DNA of 64,000 bases. Source: Exophiala sp. HKRS030 (taxonomy: Eukaryota > Ascomycota > Eurotiomycetes > Chaetothyriales > Herpotrichiellaceae). Made by a program: the position numbers and the translations under genes. The notes below the pieces were generated by a model, which saw only the letters and a program-made list of their open reading frames with translations, was not told the origin of the DNA and did no database searches. Location of the stretch: assembly GCA_023897205.1 (NCBI GenBank), contig JAHWDD010000009.1:434001-498000 (forward strand). Direction: 5' to 3'. This document shows, piece by piece, positions 30,904-40,412 of the stretch; position 1 is the stretch's first letter, and every line of letters begins with the position of its first letter.

Positions 30904-32148
30904 ATGACGACTATAGCACTGGCTTCCCAAATCATTGGTTTCATATCTTTCGGGATAACACTTGCTACATTACTAGGTTGGTCATGATTTCCCGTGCCCC
31001 TCCCCTCGCCCAACAACAAGTTTGTAACCGGTGTCAAGGCGTCTATCGCGACCTGATATCAACCATGCGTAATGCGGACACGCTCATACCGATCATGCTC
31101 GGCAACCTGCGTCAAGAGATCCAGGCGGAACAAGCCCTGCTTCGACAACGTGCCCGAGAAGGCGACCCATATTCTGTCTTTCCCAGAGGGCGAAGGACTC
31201 GCTCGAGGCGCAAGGCTCGCGAGGTAGCTGAACTCCTGGAAAGCACCCTCAACGGCATGTGGCAGCAGTTTCGCAACATAGAACGCCCCTTCCTCATCAG
31301 AAATCCGGTCCGGGCCGAAAAAGTCCAAAGAGGTGACTGGTGGGGGGAGAGTGATGTCGACGAGAAACCTTCCGCGAGACCGAGTTCGAACGAGAAACAA
31401 ATGACCAATCGAATCGGTATGGCCGAGGCGGGTGTAGCTCCTGGAACGGACCGATATTACAGAATTGATTTCGTTCACCGATTCATCTGGTATGGCATAG
31501 CCACCGATTTGACCAGCACAAGTTTGAACTAATGTGACCATCATGACCAGGTGGCAAAGTCAGTCGTCCGTCGTCAATATGCTCGACCAGGTCCAGCGGC
31601 TCCAGATTCGTAGGATCGAAAGGGACGCCTTTGAAGCAGACGAATTGGTAAAACGGTGCCTAGCGATACTTGATCGACGAGGTGGCAATGGTGGGGAAAG
31701 TCGGAGACGTGGAGGAAATAGCTCCGGCAGTAGCGACGATGGACGTGGAGGGGGCGGTGGTTTCACGAGCCGTAGGGCCAGTGTAGTCTCGAGACCCGGC
31801 AGTGTGAGAGCTTCAAACCGCCGCCGAGCTGACGGAGGGGGCGGATTTCGATTTAAAGAAGTCGAAAAGAGGGAAGTGGTGAGACCCAGGCCTGGACAAG
31901 AGACGACGTCCCGAAATGCGGACACAAGCAACACGGCCCGACGAAGAAGTTCTCAACCCCGATTCGAATATGAGGTGGTCCAACCTGGAAGAATATATGT
32001 CGATGTGAAGGATGGCGGTAGACGAGATGGGGTTGAATACGTTGAGCCTATCAATTCCAACCGTGCCCGAAGAAATAGTTACGTGGAAGGTGGTGGGCGA
32101 GACTCATCCCGACTGCGAGACCTGAGTCGAGAACGAAGAAGGGATTGA
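30904..32148 (+). CDS. Uncharacterised membrane-anchored, basic low-complexity protein
   Basis: Exons 30904-30976, 31039-31489 and 31551-32148 give 373 residues. The first two introns (62 and 61 bases) remove frames that would add unrelated residues. The splices create TLATLLGVYRDLISTMRNAD and HRFIWWQSQSSVVNMLDQV. One hydrophobic helix lies at residues 5-25 (LASQIIGFISFGITLATLLG). An alpha-helical middle with KAREVAELLESTLNGMW follows. The last 150 residues are rich in Gly, Arg and Ser, with RRGG and RS-type repeats, and end in RDLSRERRRD. No known domain is recognised. The layout suggests a membrane-tethered protein with a disordered basic tail. It is convergent with the aprataxin gene, with a gap of 54 bases. 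Confidence 0.8.
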
Positions 32149-32202
32149 GTGATAGTGATGATGAAACAGACAGAGATCATGGTCGGGCTCGAGAGAGTTT
32201 GC

Positions 32203-33015
32203 TTATATCTTCCTCCAAGCGAGAAACTCTTCCTCAAGATGGGCCTTGAGCTGTTGAAACTTGTTTCCGAACAACTTCCCACATCGCCAGCATTTGTACT
32301 CTTTCTTCAGGTTGCCATTCTGGTAACTCGTGTTCCGCCTCACATCGTTTTCCGCCAAGGGGAAGTCCTCGAGTGGGATGAAAAAGTCCGTGTTGAAGCT
32401 GTTGTAGTGTTTTTGATGTTTTAAACGATCAGAGTGCATGTCCCGACTGATGATGTGGACGTGGAGATGGTGCATGGAGGGATGGGCGTGTATGCCGATT
32501 TTGAACTCTTTCGCAAAGTCTCTGCCGGGAGGAAGCTCGTCGGGTATCTCGTCGCTCTCCATCGCGGCGATGCGCTCTTTACAAGATTCAGAGTAGGGGC
32601 CGAGTTGACGCGACAGTTCGGACGCCGCCAACTCCAAGGCTTCCGCAGCTTCGGTCTTGACCATCCCCAGAAACTCCAGATCGTTCAGAGCGTCTCGTGG
32701 GTGCATGTCTCTTTTGTCTGGATCCCTTGGTAGTAACAACAGATGGACCGTCGCCTTGGGGAATGCGTCACGGATCAGAACGACTCGCTCGTTGTAAGTG
32801 ATGACAACATTCGGTGCGTATTTGATCGGATCCAAAATGTACACCAGCAGACCATTGCGAGGGTCGTAGGGATTTCTGCCGCTGTGCTTTCCCCCAGTAG
32901 CCTTCGACGACGGCTGCTCGGGTTTTGACCGTTTGACTCTGGGCGACATCAATTCGGAAAATGCATCACGCTTACCGATTGAAGCCTTGGCCTCAGAAGC
33001 TATCTCTTCTTCCAT
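32203..33015 (-). CDS. Aprataxin-like DNA adenylate hydrolase (HIT domain plus zinc finger)
   Basis: A single exon of 270 residues. An N-terminal basic leader of about 45 residues contains PRVKRSKP, a possible nuclear signal. The HIT domain includes NERVVLIRDAFPKATVHLLLLPR and the catalytic triad segment HPSMHHLHVHIIS. The C-terminal C2HE finger is KCWRCGKLFG...LKAHLEEE. This domain order is that of aprataxin (yeast Hnt3), which removes AMP from aborted DNA ligation ends during nuclear break repair. No FHA domain is present, as in other fungal forms. Identification is firm. Confidence 0.92.
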   Translation of the reverse strand: MEEEIASEAKASIGKRDAFSELMSPRVKRSKPEQPSSKATGGKHSGRNPYDPRNGLLVYILDPIKYAPNVVITYNERVVLIRDAFPKATVHLLLLPRDPDKRDMHPRDALNDLEFLGMVKTEAAEALELAASELSRQLGPYSESCKERIAAMESDEIPDELPPGRDFAKEFKIGIHAHPSMHHLHVHIISRDMHSDRLKHQKHYNSFNTDFFIPLEDFPLAENDVRRNTSYQNGNLKKEYKCWRCGKLFGNKFQQLKAHLEEEFLAWRKI

Positions 33016-33772
33016 GGTGCCGGTTAGGAAAGCGTCGGAGTAAGTAATCGACAGGTGAAATGAGAAGATGCGCCCAGGTCACCTCTGAGGCACTGCATTT
33101 GTCGTGATAGACTTTGGTCGAAAGCAGTTAATGTGCCTGATTTGACTGTTCAATGAACTGCACCCTCCGAACAATTGAATCACATGGCATGGCTTGGCCT
33201 GCAGCTTCACGTCTGTACCAAATCTACGCCTGAAGTCGTGGGAGTGCCAAAGATCGTCAATGTTGATCAATCAAGCAGTCGGAGAGTCGCCAAAACAAGT
33301 AAACAACAAACATCACCAGGTCGAAATCTTGGCTTTGAGCCTCACTCCATCTACAACGAACAGAAATTCGGAAACAGAATGCTGGTAAAATTAACACGTA
33401 AGAGTATATAAAATTCTGTCCTGGAATAGTGCGCCTAATGTCTGCAAAGAATTGCTTCCGAGCCACTTTTCTGATGAACACAGCAAGACTCTCTCCCCCA
33501 CACACCCAAGAGAATCAAATACGCATTTGGCAGCTTTCTATGACTGCCCATTCCAATAACAAAATGCCAGGTCCATTTTCCTTCGAAGTGCAAGCCTGTT
33601 CAATTCTTGATTCGCAAAAGACCTTCTTTTTTAGGCGCTCCCCAAAGTGCAAACCAAACCCAGTCAATCCGTTCAACATGGCGCCATAGAGTCACGCTCT
33701 CAACTCCGAGCTGGTGGAAAAGGCTCAGCAATATTTTCAACTTTTTTTTAATCGTCTGCATCGCCATGTTCT
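33016..33772. other. Intergenic, Ras 3' side to aprataxin promoter
   Basis: 757 bases between two minus-strand genes. It should hold the Ras 3' UTR and the aprataxin promoter. No domain-bearing frame is seen. Confidence 0.4.
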
Positions 33773-34538
33773 TCACATCACTACACATCTGCTGCAGCAC
33801 CCCGCGCCATCCGACTGGTTGTCAACCTCGAACTTCTGGCCAGGTCCGTGGCCGCCGAGAGGAGGCGCGCCACCGGAGTACCCTGACATTTCGCGGTTGT
33901 ATCTTCTGATTTCTCGTACGAGATCATAGAATGCATTGTCGACATTTATTCGTGATTTGGCCGATGTTTCAATGAACTTGCATCCAAATTGTTGTGCCAG
34001 TTGTGCGCCTTCTTCTCTGGATACTGCTCGTTCTCCCTCCAAATCACACTTGTTGCCCACAAGGATAATGGGAAAGTAATCTTTATCTTTGACGCGTAGA
34101 ATCTGTTGTTGGAAGGTCATGATCTCTTCAAAGGACTGTCGTGACGTTATGGAATAGACGAGCAGGAAGCCTTCGCCTGTCCTCATGTACTGTTCTCTCA
34201 TGGCAGAATATTCCTCTTGGCCGGCCGTGTCTAGGACATCAAGGAGGGCGACTTCGTCATCGATCATGCATTGCTTGCGGTATGAGTCTGCCGTCATGTC
34301 AGTGGATGTCGCCTTGTTCCCATAATCGCAATATGCGCACCTTCAATTGTTGGGTCATATTCATCAACAAAGTGACTTTGTATGAGTTGTATGGTTAAGC
34401 ATGATTTTCCCACACCTCCCCCTCCTACTACCACCAGTTTGTATTCTCGCAGGAACTGCAGGGAAGAGGTTAGCTTAGCCATGGATTTTGAGAAGGAGGG
34501 AAGATTGAGCAGTCCAGATCACCAACCTTTGAAGCCAT
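33773..34538 (-). CDS. RAS1: Ras small GTPase
   Basis: Exons 34538-34527 (only MASK), 34455-34341 and 34287-33773, with introns of 71 and 53 bases, give 213 residues. An ATG at 34482 inside the first intron would give an abnormal N-terminus; the four-codon first exon gives the standard [22 protein letters not shown]. All G motifs are present: P-loop residues 15-22, effector [33 protein letters not shown] and ETSAK. The C-terminus GCCSRCVVM has a CaaX box for farnesylation plus upstream cysteines for palmitoylation, so it acts at the plasma membrane. In fungi it controls growth, polarity and cAMP or MAPK signalling. The symbol is by family resemblance. Confidence 0.95.
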
Positions 34539-37500
34539 CGCAGGCGACTATGGTCTGAATCAAATTCAGACAAGTGCTTGTCTCGGTATGAATCACGCCT
34601 GAGACAGATAGTCCGAGAGCGTTCGGGCTTGGAAGGAGACTAGGTAGGGAAGGATCGGAGTCGCAATGAAGAAACCCTGAGCGCCCAGGACTTTTGACGA
34701 GCACTAGCAGTCTAGGGGGCGAGATAGCCGTAGGGCTGGAGATGCGATGACTAGGATGTATTTGACAGACGCAGTGGTCGCAGAAGCAGGGTCAGCGCCT
34801 TCGGTGAGTTGCGAGAGAACGAGGGTGAGAGTGAGGTGAAACTTGGGGTTCGGATGAGTTTCGAAGTGCAAAAGGTCGACGACGAGAGGGTGCTGCGACA
34901 GCTCCTGCAAGCAAAAGCACTGACTTTGCGCGATTGACGCACGGAAGGAGCAGAATCTGGGATTTGGGTCTGCTGGTGAAGTGTAGATTGACAGCAGCAA
35001 AGGTGTATGCGCAGGCTGAGGCGTCAGAGAGATGTCAAGGGGAAGCAGTGCACTTTGTTAGTGGTCCGGCCCCAGTCACTTCTAAAAACTGCGGAATGGC
35101 TTCTCCAGAATCCGACTTGCAAGCAAAGGTACTCGTAGATAATTGGCCAAGATGGAGGAACAGACGTTTGGACGTTGGACGTAAGACCTGGTGATTGCTG
35201 AAACGACGACGCAATGGGATCCAATGGAGAGGTTCTAGCAAGAGGGATACGGAGTAAAGAAGTTCAGACAATTCATACGGAGTAAGCGCAGGGAGGGAAA
35301 TAGTAGGTACGGAGTAGTTGAGAGGGCTCACAGGGCCCTCGCTACCCTGAAAATAAACCAACAGCGAGGCTCGGAAGTGCCAGTCAAGTCACGCCAGTGA
35401 GTCCTTTTTAGATGGAGTATGTACTCCGTACTCCGCTACCTCTCGCCCTGTACTTGTACCTACGAGTACTAGACATACATGTGCAAACCGAAGAACTTGC
35501 TGGAGGGGGTGCTAACCGTGCTAGGCTCACTAGGCCTGCTCCGTGGTGCCCTGGGCCACTCCTTAGCACCCCTACCCATCCCTAACCTTGGCCCTACCTG
35601 GCCCTTCCTGACATATCCTTTACGGAGCCCAGGTCAGTTAGTGGCTTAGTGAAGCTGCCATCCATCCATCTTCCCGCTCCCCCCCTTGTTGACGGGGATT
35701 ATTTCGACTCTAGTCCAGCCTTAGGTGCGCCCCCTATCCCCCATCCAGCCAAAATCCCAGGGTGCCTTGACATTTTTCCTAGCTGCTGGGCTTTTTCCCC
35801 TTCCCAAAGAATCCCTACCTTACCTTACTGTATGTACAGACATGACCAAAGTAACTCTCTTCTCTTTCGCCGTCCTCCAACACGCGTTACATACACAAAC
35901 GACGGAGCTCGGTCGTGTGCCAGGCGCCACACACACACATTGTGCACTGCTCCCCCCATGTCATCGGTTGCACAACTCATCAGGAGACCACACTTTCAGA
36001 TGCACCTGGACTGCTCTGGAACTTAGGGTCATCGAGCCGCCCGTCTCGATTGGGATACTCGCGGGGGGGGCAAGTCGAACGACGGATCCGAATGAGCAGC
36101 ACGCTTTTTTCTTGCGAACCCGTAGACCTATCAGCACATGTACGAAGTCCTGCTAGCATAGAAATTCTCTCCATTCCTCAGTCATGACGAGGTGACTCTG
36201 CACGGCAGGCGATCTTCGAGCCCATCAAACTATTCACAGGAACAAAAAAAAGGTTCCACCGTGAGAAACCCGGGTAGGCGGTTCCATCTGATACCCGTCT
36301 GGGTGGTGTTCATAGAACTGTCTGTTAACGCCATGCCAGTCGGAGAAGTCGAGTATGGCCTTTGATTCGACACCACACGACTTGATCACGTCCGTCCTTC
36401 ACGCCGGTCCTGCCTGCTCGAACCTAGTCCCGCGCTTAAAATATCTAGGTCTTGGAGCGATGGCGCGGGAAACGGGTACGAGTACAATACAAGGGACGGA
36501 GTATCGCTCGTCTACGGAGTACATATTGTAGCATTCCTCGGGGCTTCTCTTGTCATGTGCTGGAAAGAGGAAGGAAAGGGGGTTTGCACTCTGTCTTTCG
36601 CTGTCTTCCGATAAGCATCTGGAACCACGAATTATTATTGACACACGCGCTTCGACCCTTTTTCCTTCGAACCACTCTGCGAAAAAGTACTGTACAGTAC
36701 TTTAAACCAGGTGTTCTGAGAAAGAGGGTGTGGTCTTATGTGCTCGCGCTGGGTTGGATCTGCAACGGGGCAACGCGTTTTGAGCATGGCGTACGAGGTT
36801 ACGAATCCCGCACGGTCTCTGACGATGATCGTTGGCTTTTAGCGATATGAAGCATGAAGATCATCCCCACGAGAACAAGAAAATTACTGTAGAGAATCTT
36901 GCTGTTATCTTTATAGGGTACAGTAACTCGTACATAATGTTGTTGCGATCTTCCGTTGCTACAGTATCACGGTTGCGTGAGAGCGTCGTCATGTTTACAT
37001 ACTGCTCGAACTAGGGTAACATTTCTTCCAAGGTAACATTCTGGAAGTTCTTTGCCCTTGACTTGTGTGGGTAGAGTCGTAAGGGCAGTCTCCATACGGA
37101 GTACATCGGGTACTATCGGTATGGATACAAGAAGAGGTACTCCTCGTACTTACTGTACAGCAGGTGTCATCATAAAATATCAAAATAACAAAGACCTTCA
37201 TCGGCCTCTCGGTCGCACAAACATGCCACGACGTTTTGTGATCTCGATATGTGAACACTTCAACCCCCTGGTCTTGACTTTAGTGCACCTCGTACTCCGT
37301 ACCGTCACGACCACTTGATTTCAACCCATGCAAAGTGGCACAGCGCTATGCCTCTACAGTCGCAAGTTCGAATGGGAAAAGTTCCTGGTGGCCGATGCAG
37401 GTACCAAGGCACATGCATAATCAACAGTCTTGTAGGACCTTTCCAAATAAGGGTTTATACAGTAAAATTTTCAACAGTGTATCTTTTGTAGATGTTGGTG

Positions 37501-37543
37501 ACAGAGAAAAAGGTACGGATGAATATACAGACTATATTCTTCA
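34539..37543. other. Three-kb gene-free region upstream of Ras
   Basis: This is the longest stretch without a supportable gene. It separates the Ras start from the stop of the MoCF-domain gene, both minus strand. It holds CT-rich tracts, a CA run near 35928-35939, a G8 run near 36064 and seven exact copies of TACGGAGTA or its complement. Frames of 80-140 codons here are compositionally biased and match nothing I know. It probably contains a long Ras promoter and 5' UTR; an unannotated noncoding RNA is possible. Confidence 0.4.
35248..35316. repeat. Three close copies of TACGGAGTA
   Basis: Exact copies at 35248-35256, 35276-35284 and 35308-35316, all in the same orientation and spaced 28 and 32 bases apart, within the Ras upstream region. 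Further copies in either orientation lie at 30404, 35422, 36513, 37095, 37293, 38852 and 51428. Confidence 0.8.
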
Positions 37544-38726
37544 TCACGCATCTTTGTCCTTTTTGGGATCCGTCTCATCGTCAGTGTCATCTTCTCCCTC
37601 CACCTGAACCCTTCGACCTTTAACTCCCTCGGCAACCTCGGCCTCCAGCGAGTCCATGTAGTCTCGGTCGATTCCGACCAAGGTCACGATGTTCCTGCCT
37701 TTGCCCCAGCGAGGATAGCTCCCTACCTTGATACCCTTCGGCTCGACTTTCGCGGCAAGGCTCGTGAGGTACTCTGCCACGGCGCTCTCGGCCAAGGGCG
37801 TGCTGAAGAGCATCCGATACGTTCCCTTTCCCTCCGGGTCTTTCAAAAGAGGCATGATCCTCGGCTTCATGCCTTCCAGCAACGCCTCAAATAGCCTGGG
37901 CACACCGGGCAAGATGTGAATGTTTCCATTGACCACGGAAATGGGGACCCACAGATCCTCCTTGACATACAAAACCTGGTCCTCTTCTGGGAGTCTTGGG
38001 TCGATGGGTAGTTGAGCCATTCTTAACTTGGCCGTCAACGCCGCCGACGGTTTATCCCAATCGAAATTCGGTTGTGACTTGTGAGGTCTTGAAAACTTCT
38101 TCATCTTGGCCACGGTCGGTTCGTGGAGTTTTAATTCGAGATTGAACGCCTTCGCTATTGACTGGTACGTTATGTCATCGTGTCTGCGGAGAGAGGGGTG
38201 ACCTCTGTGTGTGAGCGATGCCCGTGTTCAGAGGTGCGGCGTGTCGTGGGAAAGACATACGTAGGACCAATGCCGCCACTCGTAACCACAAAATCATAAT
38301 TCTTGGACATGCGCCTGGCGGCTTCTATTATTTCATCTTCGTCGTCCGCAATCACTTCCACTCTCTTCAATTGTATGCCCAGTGAAAAGCAAAACTTTGC
38401 AAGATACGCGCTGTTCGTGTCGACTGTCTGCGCAAACCCGGCAACATATTTCGTCAGCAAACAGCAACCACTGGAACGCTTCTCTCTCAACGACGCAGAA
38501 TCCCCCATTCCGGCATTGCATTGCAGGTACTTGCCTTTCCACCCAACACCTCGTCGCCTATGATTATGCAACCCGCTGTGTGTATCATTTTCTTCTGCTG
38601 TATTGATGTGGATGATGATGTCATCTTCGAGGACAAGATCGCAGGCGATGCGGCCGCGGAACGATGCGCGTAGTTGGGTAGAGGACGAGAGAGGTGTCGT
38701 GCGAGTTGGGAGAGGCGAGAGAACAT
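37544..38726 (-). CDS. MoCF/CinA-type molybdopterin-binding domain protein, FAD-synthase-N-terminal-like
   Basis: Exons 38726-38535, 38427-38261 and 38183-37544 give 332 residues. The core runs AGCIIIGDEVLGGK, TVDTNSAYLAKFCFSLGI, RVEVIADDEDEIIEA and VVTSGGIGPTHDDITYQSIA, then NGNIHILPGVP. These are the MoaB/MogA-like motifs of the CinA and FLAD1 N-terminal families. Eukaryotic relatives hydrolyse FAD or ADP-ribose-type nucleotides or are of unsettled function. The basic N-terminus (MFSRLSQLARHLSRPL) suggests mitochondrial import, unless translation starts at a later Met. Its first intron has either a GC-AG or a shifted GT-AG boundary (see findings). The acidic C-terminal tail DDTDDETDPKKDKDA is probably disordered. 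Confidence 0.88.
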
Positions 38727-39254
38727 GAATGAGAGAGTGAAATGATGTGAGGAAGGAACTTTTTATACCGAACAGCGATCGACGTGGACGTTGTTTGAAC
38801 GAAACGCGGAACGAACGAAGAGATGCAAATCGTAAGGGTACCTGACTCTGGTACTCCGTACTCGGTACTCGTAATGTAATCACCACCATGCCATACCATA
38901 CTCCAGATGGATCCTCAGCGTACCTCGAAATGCCCCGCCAATCAAGATTTCTATCAGGCAATTCGATCTATCAAGCTGACAAGTTTAACTACGAATACCA
39001 AACAACGGACAATTCTAAAATCTTGCTTCCTTCCAATAATTCCTTATCTTTACGTTTGATTCAACATTCATTGCCTCACCGCTTCGTCTCCGAGTTGTAC
39101 ATAGCGGGACGAACACATATCAGGTCGATAAGGCTGAACTTCAAGGCCCTCTGTCAAGACTCGTCCACAACGACACAGCAGAGGATCCCTGGTGGTCTCT
39201 AGTACCGAGAATCTCGATTCATACCAGAATCCACACCCCGACCAAACAAGAAAG
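38727..39254. promoter_or_regulatory. Divergent promoter region, MoCF protein / GMF
   Basis: About 530 bases between two divergent starts. It contains a TACTCCGTA copy at 38852-38860. No gene is supported. Confidence 0.4.
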
Positions 39255-39967
39255 ATGGTAATTCATGAACCCAATCTCCCTTCACACTCCCCGCAAGAAT
39301 AGGTACCTTATTATGAGCTCTGCCCATGTTGCTCTGTGCTGCGACTTTAATTTCCAGACACACGGAAAGAAGACCTGAAGCTGATGGAACCTTCGCACAG
39401 TCCGAATCAAGACTCTACACATTCTCTCATGAGACGAAAGAACAACTCCGCAAATTCCGCCTAGGTACTTCGAGGGCAAAGACACCCATGGCCAAAATAT
39501 GTAAGTCTGAGAGTTTCGCGTGCAACGTTCAATCACCTCACACCAAGTGTGTTGTAACAGATCAAATCGACATCAAGACTCAGGAGATCAAACCCTCATC
39601 AGACGAGACGTATACCGACATGCTCGAACTGGCCGACGATTTACCTGATTCATCACCGAGATATATTCTTCTAAGTTATCCTTTGACATTGGTATGTTAG
39701 GACGTATTTGACTTTCCTCTCCATTCCCTCCTTCCTACATCCTCTCCCGATCCGTACTGATGTCCAAGCACGCAGCCCTCGGGACGTCTCTCGGTACCTT
39801 ATGTTTTGATATACTACCTTCCCGTCAATTGCAACCCAAACATGCGAATGAGTTACGCCGGCGCCGTCGAACTCATGCGTGGGACGGCCGAAGTCAATCG
39901 AGTCATTGAGATTTCCGACGCCGAAGATTTACAAGAGATCGAGGAGAAGTTGAAGGGTGAAGATTGA
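39255..39967 (+). CDS. Glia maturation factor homologue (ADF/cofilin fold, Arp2/3 regulator)
   Basis: Four exons: probably 39255-39257 (the ATG alone), then 39401-39500, 39561-39691 and 39776-39967, giving 141 residues, the usual size for the family. The splices build SESRLYTFSHETKEQLRKFR, RAKTPMAKIYQIDIKTQEI, ADDLPDSSPRYILLSYPL and PSGRLSVPYVLIYYLPVNC, ending in an acidic helix. GMF binds the Arp2/3 complex and promotes branch disassembly in cortical actin; the yeast counterpart is Aim7. The start is the uncertain part: an ATG at 39313 followed by a poor GTTGCT donor would give MSSAH before the same second exon. Confidence 0.85.
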
Positions 39968-40412
39968 AGACTGAAGAAGCAACTTCGAGGACAAAATGAG
40001 GGGGGGGGGAAATCCAATGAGTTTTTAAAGAGTAGCAGCATCGATCGTTAGAATTGTTGTTGGGTCTGAAAGGTCCACGAGGACAGGTCCCTCCAAGTTC
40101 CAGTGCATGTATTCAAGTAGGATACCTGCTATATAGTATGGACGGAATATGATTCTGGCACATTTGTTGTGTACTTGCAGTTTTTGTAAAGAAAAAACCA
40201 TTTAGAAATGTGATGTGGATCGGCAACAAGAAATGAAACCCTCATGTACACACATACACACAGACACAATGGCCGATGATATCGACACGGCATCTCTCGC
40301 TCCGCTAAATAAAATCAAGATCAGAGCAAGAAAGGATCAAAAGCAACATGTACACTGAACTTGGTTTTCCCATTTCATATCAACAATCCCTACCTGGCCA
40401 CCCTAGGCACAC
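39968..40412. other. Convergent intergenic region, GMF / flavin monooxygenase
   Basis: 445 bases between converging genes. A G-run lies near 40002-40010 and a CA-rich tract near 40245-40268. The rest looks like 3' UTR. Confidence 0.4.

Noticed and set aside
35649..36187. Overlapping Pro/His/Thr-rich frames upstream of Ras
   Set aside because: Low-complexity composition, three competing frames and no domain; more like promoter sequence.
36780..36815. GGTTACGAATCCCGCA resembling a tRNA T-loop
   Set aside because: The consensus is broken by an insertion and no cloverleaf can be built around it.
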